A stretch of 57,175 bases of DNA from Glaesserella parasuis (GTDB lineage: Bacteria; Pseudomonadota; Gammaproteobacteria; Enterobacterales; Pasteurellaceae), in assembly GCF_002015085.1 (NCBI RefSeq), contig NZ_MUXW01000031.1:1-57175 (forward strand). Reading direction: 5' to 3'. This document shows, piece after piece, positions 39,958-47,900 of the stretch. The number at the start of each line of letters is the position of its first letter. Within the stretch, counting starts at the first letter, position 1. Under the pieces are notes generated by a model. That model searched no databases. It was not told the origin of the DNA and saw only the letters and a program-made list of their open reading frames with translations. A program made the position numbers and the translations under genes.

Positions 39958-40144
39958 CGAGCAACAATTTTATGATTTATAAAAAATCTATTGGCAGGTG
40001 TACAAGCAATATGGGCAAGCGACAACGGAGCAAGCTAGGCAAACACAGTGGGGTAACCTACGAAGATTATTCGATATCGGGCTGGAAATGAGAGAAAACA
40101 GTTATGGCAACATCAATCATCACATTAGATCAGTATTGCATTGA
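39950..40144 (+). pseudogene. Small early gene interrupted by an in-frame stop
   Basis: AAGGGAAATT and an ATG at 39950 open a 64-residue frame, MNSEQQFYDL, then TAA at 39980-39982, then KIYWQVYKQYGQATTEQARQ and on to a normal stop at 40142. Apart from that codon the frame is continuous and helical, so a nonsense mutation has probably cut it. The 3' end overlaps the next gene. Confidence 0.6.
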
Positions 40145-40325
40145 GCAACGTAGCCAAGGCGAGCAAACCGAATATGTGTTGTGGAAAGGTGATGCCTTTA
40201 TCGCAAAAGCCGATAACGTGACCTATGTGTTAGATGCGTTACTTGATGACTTTAAGGCGTTACGCCAAACCACGATGCAACGGGTTAATAACCCAAAAAT
40301 TAAAATTACGATGGCGATTAGATAG
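40104..40325 (+). CDS. Hypothetical early phage protein
   Basis: 73 residues, MATSIITLDQYCIEQRSQGE and VTYVLDALLDDFKALRQTTM. Small soluble protein in the early operon, followed after 10 bp by the next gene. No family recognised. Confidence 0.72.
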   Translation: MATSIITLDQYCIEQRSQGEQTEYVLWKGDAFIAKADNVTYVLDALLDDFKALRQTTMQRVNNPKIKITMAIR

Positions 40326-40335
40326 GAGATAAACA

Positions 40336-40617
40336 ATGAACCGCAAAATTATTTTTAGCCTGAATAGTAATGAGCAATTCGAAATTCAGCACACGGTAAC
40401 AAATGGCTATCGTGTTTTTAGATTAACCGAACACGGCAAGATTAGCCAAATTGGCGATTTATATCGTAATGCCACTGAGCTTACTGAAGGTTTGGTGCAG
40501 TTGGCGATTTTTAGTGGTGAGGAAGATGGCACGCTGGCAGATGTTTCCAATGCGATTCAGTCTGTCGCTGATACGATTAAAGAATACTGCACGTTGAATG
40601 CGGGTTATGACTGTTAG
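40336..40617 (+). CDS. Hypothetical early phage protein
   Basis: 93 residues, NRKIIFSLNSNEQFEIQHTV at the start, acidic overall. GGAGAT lies 6 bp before the ATG. It resembles the next gene in the phrase DLYRN near the middle (QIGDLYRNAT against TFDLYRNGRL), so the two may be distant paralogues. Confidence 0.72.
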   Translation: MNRKIIFSLNSNEQFEIQHTVTNGYRVFRLTEHGKISQIGDLYRNATELTEGLVQLAIFSGEEDGTLADVSNAIQSVADTIKEYCTLNAGYDC

Positions 40618-40885
40618 TGTTGGGCAGTATCGCACCTTTTACCCTCGTTTCATTTATGGTAAGCGGTGCTATAGCCTCGAATATCGGCAAATTAGTCGTA
40701 CCTTTGATTTGTATCGCAATGGTCGGTTATTAGGGAAATATATCCATAGTGATTTTGTCCTACTTGCTGTTATTAGAAATATCACGGGATACAAGGGCGA
40801 TGAGGTTCCTGAAAAATATCGTCCTTTATTGCAACAAGTTGAGAAAGGTTTTTCTCTTTGCTACCAAGGGTTAGTAGATGAATAA
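40598..40885 (+). CDS. Hypothetical early phage protein
   Basis: 95 residues if started at 40598; an ATG at 40607 overlapping the previous stop is an alternative, and neither has a clear ribosome site. RTFYPRFIYGKRCYSLEYRQ and FDLYRNGRLLGKYI are visible. It overlaps the replication gene by 8 bp. Confidence 0.68.
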   Translation: MRVMTVSVGQYRTFYPRFIYGKRCYSLEYRQISRTFDLYRNGRLLGKYIHSDFVLLAVIRNITGYKGDEVPEKYRPLLQQVEKGFSLCYQGLVDE

Positions 40886-43193
40886 GGAAAATTGGATTTT
40901 ATCAGACAGTGAACAGGCGGAAATTTTTCCGCCTATTGTCGTTGCTGAACAAGCTCCCTCCTTTGTCCATTTTCCTTATTCATCTGTTACTTCATCATCA
41001 GTTGTTCGTAAAAAACCTCACGATTTACACCGCTTGTCTATGGTGCAACAAGATCTATTTGAGCTTGATCCCGATCATCATTATGAACGTCAAGCACAGT
41101 TCGATAAATTGCCCCGTCAGTTGAGCGATTATTTAGGCAAGTTATATCAAAAACGTTTGAAAGCCTATGGTTCTAACTATGCAAGTCAATGGTTCAAACA
41201 GAAAATGGCTGAGGTCTTACCTCGAGTGAAAATGGTGATGTCGCAATATGCGGACGTGCTGAGCTTGTGGCATTTACCTTATCAAGATTTAAGTTTTCTT
41301 GATGGGATAGATATGCCAGAAAACGATGAAAAATACTGGAAAGCTATTCCGAAAGAGGAAACAAATGAGCAGTATCAAGAGCGTGTGGAACGAAAAATTA
41401 GACGCTATAAGGTAGTAATGCCTGATATTGCTGAACGTGTAAAAAATAGTAAGGCAATCTTTAGCCATCATCAATTGACCCCTCTTTGTTATCAGCGTCC
41501 AGATCAGCTTGAACAATTGGCAAATACGCTTGCGTTCACTATGGGAGAACGTCAGCAAGAGTTCGGAAATCAGTGTGTTCATCAAGCAAATAATGGTGAA
41601 ACTGCACTTGCGTTATTGCGAGAGTTGTATCTTGAATTGGTGGAAATTTGTGAGCAGTATCAGATCCCTGCTCCTTATGCCAAGAAAGCCAAAAAACTTA
41701 AAATCGGTAATGATGAAGTCGTTTCGGGGCTGTTGAAATTGGCGTGTCCGAATTATTGGCATAATAAGTTAAAACGTGCGGCTGTGCGTATGAAAGAGCA
41801 TTTGGCAATTGCGGTTGGAATGGTGAATATTAATACTGGTGGATATGTCAGTAATGAACGCTTGCACGCCCATCAACAACAACGCCGTGCGAATTTTGAG
41901 TTTATTAAAAATTCTATTATCACTAATTTACTTAATGATGAAGAACAAGTTGAGTTATTAGAAACGTGGCTCAAGTCAAATAGTAATCCGAAAAAACGCC
42001 GTATTGAGCTGATGACGAGAATGAATGGTTTTGACCAAATTGCTGAGAAGAATGGCGATGAGGGTGTTTTTGTGACCTTGACTGCTCCGTCAAAATATCA
42101 CGCAATGCTACACGAGGGGGGTATTAATCCAAAGTGGAATGGTTCTGCTCCCCATCAAACCCAGAAATATCTTTGCAGTGTTTGGGCAAAAATTCGAGCC
42201 GAATTAAAACGTCGTGGTATTCAGATCTATGGTTTCCGTGTTGCCGAACCTCACCACGATGCCACACCGCACTGGCATTTAATCCTTTATACCCGTCCTG
42301 AACAGGTTCGTGACTTGAAACGTGTCTTTTGGCATTACGCTTTAGAAGAAGATGGTGATGAGGCGGGGGCGAAGAAACGCCGTTGTACTTTTAAGAAAAT
42401 AGATCGTTCTAAGGGGTCTGGAGCTTCTTATCTTGCAAAATATATTTCTAAAAATATCGACGGCAAGGGAATGAGTGACCTATTAGATGAAGAGACAGGT
42501 ACGCCAGTAAATTTAGCTGCAGAACGTGTAGAGGCGTGGGCAAGTGTGTGGCGTATTCGTCAGTTTCAGCAGATCGGTGGGGCGAGTGTTGGGGTGTGGC
42601 GTGAATGTCGTAAGCTAGGCGATGAACAGCAGGAAGATGAGGTAATTGATACCTTAAGAGCAATCGCCGATGTGGGTGATTGGGCTGTCTATACGGAATT
42701 TCAAGGTGGTGCATTAGTACTGCGTAAAGAATTGAAAGTACGTCTGCACTACGCTTTGTATGGGCAAGATAAATATCAACAAGACCGTAAGAAAGTAAAT
42801 GGTGTTGCTAACCAGTTAAACGGTACGGTGGCTATTACTCGTAAAAAAGAATGGAAAATTGGCAGAAAGCCGACAAATTGGGAGGAAATGAGACAACAGA
42901 AATTATTAGGCTACCACGAACAAGCCGAGCATAGCGAGGCAAAAATAGGCGAGCTTGCTCGCCCTTGGACTTGTGTCAGTAACTGTACGGGGTTAAAAAA
43001 TAATCAGGTTAGTCAGGAGGTAAGAGAAAGGATAAAAAATGAGCTAATCACAATGCGAGGGCGGGTCACCGATTATCAAATTGATGATTTATTAAACGGT
43101 AAACCGCTGAAAATTTACAGTAATGAGCAAATCGGCATCTATGTGAGATATAGCCGAGGACAGCTTATTGAAGAAAAACGGTATTTTAATTAA
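40878..43193 (+). CDS. A: Rolling-circle replication initiator (P2 gpA family)
   Basis: 771-residue HUH endonuclease that nicks the phage origin and starts replication. The metal-binding HUH motif is in EPHHDATPHWHLIL (HWH at about 465-467). The nicking tyrosines are in SYLAKYISKN (Y518 and Y522), the paired-Tyr arrangement of P2 A. P2 A is 761 residues and its origin lies within its own gene, so an origin may be inside this gene; I cannot place it. Confidence 0.95.
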   Translation: MNKENWILSDSEQAEIFPPIVVAEQAPSFVHFPYSSVTSSSVVRKKPHDLHRLSMVQQDLFELDPDHHYERQAQFDKLPRQLSDYLGKLYQKRLKAYGSNYASQWFKQKMAEVLPRVKMVMSQYADVLSLWHLPYQDLSFLDGIDMPENDEKYWKAIPKEETNEQYQERVERKIRRYKVVMPDIAERVKNSKAIFSHHQLTPLCYQRPDQLEQLANTLAFTMGERQQEFGNQCVHQANNGETALALLRELYLELVEICEQYQIPAPYAKKAKKLKIGNDEVVSGLLKLACPNYWHNKLKRAAVRMKEHLAIAVGMVNINTGGYVSNERLHAHQQQRRANFEFIKNSIITNLLNDEEQVELLETWLKSNSNPKKRRIELMTRMNGFDQIAEKNGDEGVFVTLTAPSKYHAMLHEGGINPKWNGSAPHQTQKYLCSVWAKIRAELKRRGIQIYGFRVAEPHHDATPHWHLILYTRPEQVRDLKRVFWHYALEEDGDEAGAKKRRCTFKKIDRSKGSGASYLAKYISKNIDGKGMSDLLDEETGTPVNLAAERVEAWASVWRIRQFQQIGGASVGVWRECRKLGDEQQEDEVIDTLRAIADVGDWAVYTEFQGGALVLRKELKVRLHYALYGQDKYQQDRKKVNGVANQLNGTVAITRKKEWKIGRKPTNWEEMRQQKLLGYHEQAEHSEAKIGELARPWTCVSNCTGLKNNQVSQEVRERIKNELITMRGRVTDYQIDDLLNGKPLKIYSNEQIGIYVRYSRGQLIEEKRYFN

Positions 43194-43208
43194 CAGAAGG
43201 TATTTGTT

Positions 43209-43604
43209 ATGGATTTTATTACTTGTAATGCGTTTGTTGTATTTTCTACTGAGAATGGATATACACTCAGTCTTAGCCCTATTAATATCAGAAAGGATAA
43301 GATTTTATATGTTGATCTTGCTAGTGTTATTTCTGAGTTCGGTGAGTTTAATAAACTGAGAAAAGCTAAATCAAGAGAACCTGCGAAATTCCATATTCTT
43401 TCAGGAGAAATCCAAGGAGAGTTTACTAAATTGACTTTTGATGAGGAGTATTTTAAGTTGATTTGTAAAAATGTACCTAATCCTCTTACGAGTGATGTAT
43501 TTTCATTTTTTGATGATAATCAAGATACTTGCTCAATTGTTGTAGATATCAGTTTTACTGATTTTTTAGAAAAATACTCTGAACAGTTTGAGGGGTGTTG
43601 GTAA
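43209..43604 (+). CDS. Hypothetical protein after replication gene A
   Basis: 131 residues, MDFITCNAFVVFSTENGYTL and a beta-rich, acidic body (FSFFDDNQDTCSIVVDISFT). AT-rich, with codon use less biased than its neighbours, suggesting a recent acquisition. No family recognised. Confidence 0.72.
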   Translation: MDFITCNAFVVFSTENGYTLSLSPINIRKDKILYVDLASVISEFGEFNKLRKAKSREPAKFHILSGEIQGEFTKLTFDEEYFKLICKNVPNPLTSDVFSFFDDNQDTCSIVVDISFTDFLEKYSEQFEGCW

Positions 43605-43606
43605 AT

Positions 43607-43903
43607 ATGTCTGATATTAAACAAACCATCGCCCAACGTGGCGAGCAGTACGGGGATTTTACAGATACGGCAATTACAGCCCAAAAGATGAAAGGGTTGT
43701 TATTTGATGATGTGCCTGATGATTTTTATACGCCCCGTCAGCGTGAGGCGTTAGAGATGATCTGCACGAAATTAGCCCGTATTTCAACGGGTAATAATCC
43801 AAGTTATGAAGATAACTGGCGAGATATTGCGGGCTATGCGGTGTTAGGGGGGAATTTAACGGAGGTAGATGATGGAACAAGAAATTGTACAAGCGGTCAG
43901 TAA
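43607..43903 (+). CDS. DUF6378-like phage protein
   Basis: 98 residues. MSDIKQTIAQRGEQYGDFTD, DFYTPRQREALEMICTKLAR and NWRDIAGYAVLGG match a family common in Mu- and P2-like phages, sometimes misnamed phosphofructokinase. Its role is unknown. The ATG at 43607 is preferred over a start four codons upstream. It overlaps the next gene by 32 bp. Confidence 0.82.
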   Translation: MSDIKQTIAQRGEQYGDFTDTAITAQKMKGLLFDDVPDDFYTPRQREALEMICTKLARISTGNNPSYEDNWRDIAGYAVLGGNLTEVDDGTRNCTSGQ

Positions 43904-44129
43904 TGAGCAGAATTTAGTAACAAAAAATGAGCCTGATATTGAATTCATTAGGTTAGGCGAAGCAGTGAGATTATTTGGAGTATCTCGAGCTACATTTGAC
44001 CGTTGGCAACGGAAAGATTCGGAGTATTATATTCCAGACTTTCCAAAGAAAATTAAAATTGGGAATTTTTCCTTTTATGTTCGGTCGGAAATTCGAGCTT
44101 ATATGCAAAAGCTGATAGATGAACGCTAA
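43872..44129 (+). CDS. AlpA-like helix-turn-helix regulator, possible excisionase
   Basis: 85 residues with EFIRLGEAVRLFGVSRATFD then RWQRKDS, a MerR/AlpA-type winged helix, and VRSEIRAYMQKLIDER at the end. The ATG at 43872 is 6 bp after GGAGG, better placed than the ATG one codon before. Its position facing the integrase across a shared terminator fits control of integration or excision. Confidence 0.82.
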   Translation: MEQEIVQAVSNEQNLVTKNEPDIEFIRLGEAVRLFGVSRATFDRWQRKDSEYYIPDFPKKIKIGNFSFYVRSEIRAYMQKLIDER

Positions 44130-44133
44130 AAAA

Positions 44134-44168
44134 GGCCCCACATTATTATGATGTGGGGCTTTGTTTTT
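44134..44168. terminator. Bidirectional terminator between the AlpA-like gene and integrase
   Basis: GGCCCCACAT and ATGTGGGGC arms around TATTATG, with A6 before and a T-rich run after. It ends both convergent genes. Confidence 0.88.
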
Positions 44169-45384
44169 AGACAAGTGGCTTCCAACGTAAGCCTTGTTGT
44201 TCAAGATAATTTCCCCAGTAGTCCATTATTTCTATTCGTTCCTTGAGATAGTCGTGACGATTATAAACTCGTCTTACTGAGGATCCTTTAATTTTATGAG
44301 CAAGTACCATTTCTATAGCATCGGGATTAAAATTCTGTTCATTAAGATGTGTGCTGATTAAAGCACGCATTCCGTGTGAGGTGAAAATACCTTTATAGCC
44401 GTTCCTTTTCATTGCTCGATTAACTGTTTCGCTACACATTGGGCGGTCGCCTCCCTTAAAATGTGGAAAGACAAAACGGGAATGTCGGCTGAATGCTTTC
44501 ATTCTTTGCAGTATGTCAAGTGATTGCTTGGAGAGTGGCACGATATGCTCTCGTTTTTTGTAGCGTGATCCTTTCATTTTTTCTTTGGGGATTCGCCAAA
44601 GTCGGTTTTCCCAATCTATTTCTCGCCATTCTACTGCAACGGCTTCAGATGGGCGAACACCAGTAAGCAGGTTCCAGAAAATCAGATGTTGGGTATATGG
44701 CTCAATATTGGCAAACATCATCTTGGTAATGAAGGTTGGAAGTTCTTCAATAGGTATTGTAGGATTGTTTTCTGCAGGCTTGTAATGAAATGCTTTTTTT
44801 GCTTTGTGGCAATTGTGCATTTCGATAAGTCCGCAATTTTCGGCGTGGTCCATTATGCCTTCAACGCTACGCAGTACTTTTTCAATGACAGAGGTATGAC
44901 CTTTGCGATAGACAATTTGTAAGGTATCAACTAATAACTTTGAAGTGATACGTTCAACTTGAATGTCGGCAAGAGTTGGGAAAATGTGTAATTCTAAACG
45001 TCGCCAATCTTCTTCCATTGTTTCTTTCGTTACTTTAGAAGATTTAAATACTTTCCATTGTAACGCTACTTTGTAAAACGTTTTTTCTAGATTATCTAGT
45101 ATTTTTCGCTCAATTTTGCGTTTGTGTTCTTGTGGGTCAATACCTTGTCTGATGAGTTCTTTGAGTTCATTTTTCTTTTCCCTTGCCTGTCTAAGCGAGA
45201 GAGTCGGGTAATAGCCTAACGTGATGGATGTTCTCGCTTTGGTTATAGGCTTTTTATAATCAAGACGCCAAACTTTATTTTTCTTTGTTACTTGTAAAAT
45301 TAAACCTTCGCCATCTCGTAGTAGTTCGCCTTCGGTGGCATTTTTGATGTCTAAGTTTGATAGAGGTTTTATTAAAATTGCCAT
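44167..45384 (-). CDS. int: Tyrosine-family prophage integrase
   Basis: 405-residue P4-type site-specific recombinase. It has the N-terminal DUF4102-like arm-binding start (LSNLDIKNATEGELLRDGEG). The catalytic residues are Arg244 (TGVRPSEA), His337-x-x-Arg340 (FTSHGMRAL), His363 (LAHK) and Tyr374 (RRVYNR). The ATG at 45384 follows AGGTGA. The gene ends the prophage, 171 bp from the tRNA-Cys attachment site, as usual for tRNA-targeting integrases. Confidence 0.96.
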   Translation of the reverse strand: MAILIKPLSNLDIKNATEGELLRDGEGLILQVTKKNKVWRLDYKKPITKARTSITLGYYPTLSLRQAREKKNELKELIRQGIDPQEHKRKIERKILDNLEKTFYKVALQWKVFKSSKVTKETMEEDWRRLELHIFPTLADIQVERITSKLLVDTLQIVYRKGHTSVIEKVLRSVEGIMDHAENCGLIEMHNCHKAKKAFHYKPAENNPTIPIEELPTFITKMMFANIEPYTQHLIFWNLLTGVRPSEAVAVEWREIDWENRLWRIPKEKMKGSRYKKREHIVPLSKQSLDILQRMKAFSRHSRFVFPHFKGGDRPMCSETVNRAMKRNGYKGIFTSHGMRALISTHLNEQNFNPDAIEMVLAHKIKGSSVRRVYNRHDYLKERIEIMDYWGNYLEQQGLRWKPLV

Positions 45385-45555
45385 ATTAATCACCTAAAAT
45401 GAGGCGTATCAATAGCCTAAAATATACTGCTATTTCTACTGCCTTAGAGCCGTTTTAGTCTGATCTAGCGTGATCTTTTATACAGGTGTGAAAATACTGT
45501 AACATATTGATTTTGCTAGAAAATGATCGGGGATGATATTATGGGGCTTGGGGTG

Positions 45556-45570
45556 TGGAGGCGTGTACCG
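45556..45570. other. attR core within tRNA-Cys
   Basis: TGGAGGCGTGTACCG, the complement of the last 15 bases of the tRNA including CCA. Integration leaves the tRNA intact. Confidence 0.9.
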
Positions 45571-45629
45571 GAATCGAACCGATCTACATGGATTTGCAAT
45601 CCAGTGCATAACCGCTTTGCTAACACGCC
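45556..45629 (-). tRNA. cysT: tRNA-Cys (GCA)
   Basis: 74 nt with encoded CCA. The acceptor stem GGCGTGT pairs with ACACGCC, the anticodon loop is TTGCAAA with anticodon GCA, and the T arm is GGTTCGATTCC. Its 3' end faces the prophage and supplies the attachment core. Confidence 0.96.
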
Positions 45630-45643
45630 CTAAGAAAATATAT

Positions 45644-45719
<76 letters not shown>

Positions 45720-45829
45720 ATTTGAATTGTTCTTGAAAACGGTGTGCATTTTACCTATTTCTAAATAAGTATCAAATATTTATTTTATAAAACAAAATTA
45801 ATTGATGAAAAAAAGGGCATTGATTGTGT

Positions 45830-47062
45830 TTATCTCAATAAATGGTTAAACGGCTGAATAGTCACTTGCTCACCTACGGCAACATTGCCACGTTCTTGCT
45901 CAAGCACAATAAAACAGTTGCTTTCATTAAACGCACTAAAAATATGTGAGCCTTGTGTACCGATGGTTTTCACTTCAAGTTGTCCATTTTCATTCGCATA
46001 GAAAAAGCCCCGTTGGAAATCTTGGCGACCAACGGCTTTCTTAAGCGGAACAGCGGTGTAAGCGGTTAAATTTGGTGAAAAGTTTGCAATATGTTCATCG
46101 GATCTACCCGCTAGTTTCAATAATGCAGGCTGAACAAGTTGATAGAAAGTGACTAAAGCAGACACAGGATTGCCTGGTAAACCAAAGAACCACGCTTTTT
46201 CCAATTTACCAAATGCAAAAGGTTTACCCGGTTTCATCGCAATTTTCCAAAAACCGATTTGCCCAAGTTTTTCCAAGATATCTTTGGTGAAATCCGCTTC
46301 GCCAACGGACACACCACCACTTGTGATTAACACATCGGCGTTTTGTTGTGCTTCGGTAAAGGTCTTCTCAAACAGACTAGGATCATCAGGCAAAATGCCG
46401 TAATCGACAATTTCACAATGCATTTTTTCCAGTAAAAGGCGGACGGTAAAACGGTTGGTGTCGTAAATCTGTCCTTCTTGTAACGGATTTCCAACAGACA
46501 CTAATTCATCACCTGTTGAAAGAATAGCGACTTTCAAACGTGGATAAACGGCAACTTTATCAATCCCTAGCGAAGCCAATAGCGGTAGGCTTGCTACATT
46601 TAATAGGCTACCTTTAGCGAGAACCAATGCCCCTTGCTTCATATCTTCACCAATACGACGGATATTATCCCCCAATTTCTTCGGTAAGCGATTAATGGTG
46701 ACAGTACCATCGGCATTCAGCTTCGTATCTTCCTGCATCACTACGGCATCAGCTTCCACTGGCACTTTTGCCCCCGTCATAATTCGTACACAGCTTCCTT
46801 GTGGCATTTCAGCCAGAAACGGATTACCTGCAAAGGCTTTACCTGCGATTTGTAGCGTAGTGGAATGTTCTAGATCTGCCATTCGTACCGCATAGCCGTC
46901 CATTGCAGAGTTATCAAAATTCGGCACGTTAATCGGTGAGAAAATATCCTCGGCACAAATTCGGTTTACCGCTTGATCAAGCGGAATAATCTCTTGTGAT
47001 GTTGGACGTGGTAGTTGGTTTAGCATCGTATCGAGTGCTTGAGAAAGTGGAAGTAAAGACAT
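45830..47062 (-). CDS. moeA: Molybdopterin molybdenumtransferase
   Basis: Inserts molybdate into adenylated molybdopterin to form molybdenum cofactor. The 410 residues contain DNSAMDGYAVR, IMTGAKVP, ILSTGDELV, VLITSGGVSVGEADF and GLPGNPVSALVTF, all MoeA signatures. The ATG at 47062 follows AAGGA and matches the family N-terminus; an upstream extension would read through a palindrome. Confidence 0.96.
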   Translation of the reverse strand: MSLLPLSQALDTMLNQLPRPTSQEIIPLDQAVNRICAEDIFSPINVPNFDNSAMDGYAVRMADLEHSTTLQIAGKAFAGNPFLAEMPQGSCVRIMTGAKVPVEADAVVMQEDTKLNADGTVTINRLPKKLGDNIRRIGEDMKQGALVLAKGSLLNVASLPLLASLGIDKVAVYPRLKVAILSTGDELVSVGNPLQEGQIYDTNRFTVRLLLEKMHCEIVDYGILPDDPSLFEKTFTEAQQNADVLITSGGVSVGEADFTKDILEKLGQIGFWKIAMKPGKPFAFGKLEKAWFFGLPGNPVSALVTFYQLVQPALLKLAGRSDEHIANFSPNLTAYTAVPLKKAVGRQDFQRGFFYANENGQLEVKTIGTQGSHIFSAFNESNCFIVLEQERGNVAVGEQVTIQPFNHLLR

Positions 47063-47084
47063 TGGGTGTTCCTTAATATAAGTA

Positions 47085-47161
47085 GTAGGGACACACTGCG
47101 TGTGTCCGCCAAATTGTGAGGGGCAGTCTTTTTTAAATGGACACACGCAGTGTGTCCCTAC
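47085..47161. repeat. Paired palindromic repeat upstream of moeA
   Basis: Two perfect 23-bp inverted arms (47085-47107 and 47139-47161) around a 31-bp spacer. Each arm contains the 19-bp palindrome GGACACACGCAGTGTGTCC. Further copies lie at 53494-53557 and singly at 29601. A REP-like or miniature mobile element. Confidence 0.88.
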
Positions 47162-47197
47162 ATCTATTTATGACATAATTTTGTTGTAAGTAATACA

Positions 47198-47821
47198 TCA
47201 CCCCATCTGCGCCTGTGTAATAAAATCTTTCAACCCGAGCAAAATATTATTAATAGCAACCGCAGAAAGAATTAAACCCATTACACGACTAATAATCGCC
47301 GCCCCTGCGTGTCCGATAAAATGTTGAATACGGTTTGCCACTAAAAAGAGAATATAGGTAATTAACAGTACAGATAACATAATCCCCGTGGTAATCACCT
47401 GATCACCAAAACTGTAGCGATGGTTATCGGTCAATAACACCACCGCCATCATTGCCCCTGGTGATGCAATTGACGGCACTGCCAACGGATATACCGCTAA
47501 TTCGTGTAGATTACTTTTCATTTTGATCTCTTGATCTGGCTTACTTTCACCAAAAATCATTGTTAATGCAAAAAGCAATAATACCAAGCCTCCAGCAATT
47601 TGGAATGCCGATAATGGAATTTGCATTGCATCAAGTAGCCATTGTCCTAACACCAAGAAAAAGAGTAAAATCCCTGCTGCAATTAAAATCGCATTACGGG
47701 CAATCTTACGGCGATCTTCTGGTGATAAACCAACGGTTTTTGCCAAATAAACTGGAATGGAGCCAATAGGGTCGATGACCGCCCAAAGAACAACGAATTG
47801 GACAACTAACGAATCAAACAT
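47198..47821 (-). CDS. MarC-family inner-membrane protein
   Basis: 207 residues with about six membrane helices. VVLWAVIDPIGSIPVYLAKT and FQIAGGLVLLLFALTMIFGE are family signatures, as is IASPGAMMAVVLL. The MarC/UPF0056 family has no settled transport function. Single gene, separated from moeA by the palindromic repeat. Confidence 0.93.
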   Translation of the reverse strand: MFDSLVVQFVVLWAVIDPIGSIPVYLAKTVGLSPEDRRKIARNAILIAAGILLFFLVLGQWLLDAMQIPLSAFQIAGGLVLLLFALTMIFGESKPDQEIKMKSNLHELAVYPLAVPSIASPGAMMAVVLLTDNHRYSFGDQVITTGIMLSVLLITYILFLVANRIQHFIGHAGAAIISRVMGLILSAVAINNILLGLKDFITQAQMG

Positions 47822-47900
47822 TTACTTTTCCTCATAAAACAAAATCTTCGTTATTGTGCAATAAATTTACCCTAAAACCAAACAACTTATTTAATTTTCA

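Larger units (their letters stand above)
8301..45570. mobile_element. P2-like prophage integrated in tRNA-Cys
   Basis: About 37.3 kb bounded by a 15-bp direct repeat, TGGAGGCGTGTACCG, at 8301-8315 and 45556-45570. The right copy is the 3' end of an intact tRNA-Cys. Gene content and order follow P2: Q and P leftward, then O, N, M, L, X, lysis, R, S, T, V, W, J, I, H, FI, FII, E, U and D rightward, then cI, early genes, replication protein A and integrase. All structural genes expected of a tailed P2-like virion appear intact, so the prophage may be inducible. Unlike P2, integrase and attP would sit next to the cos end of the linear genome. Confidence 0.95.
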
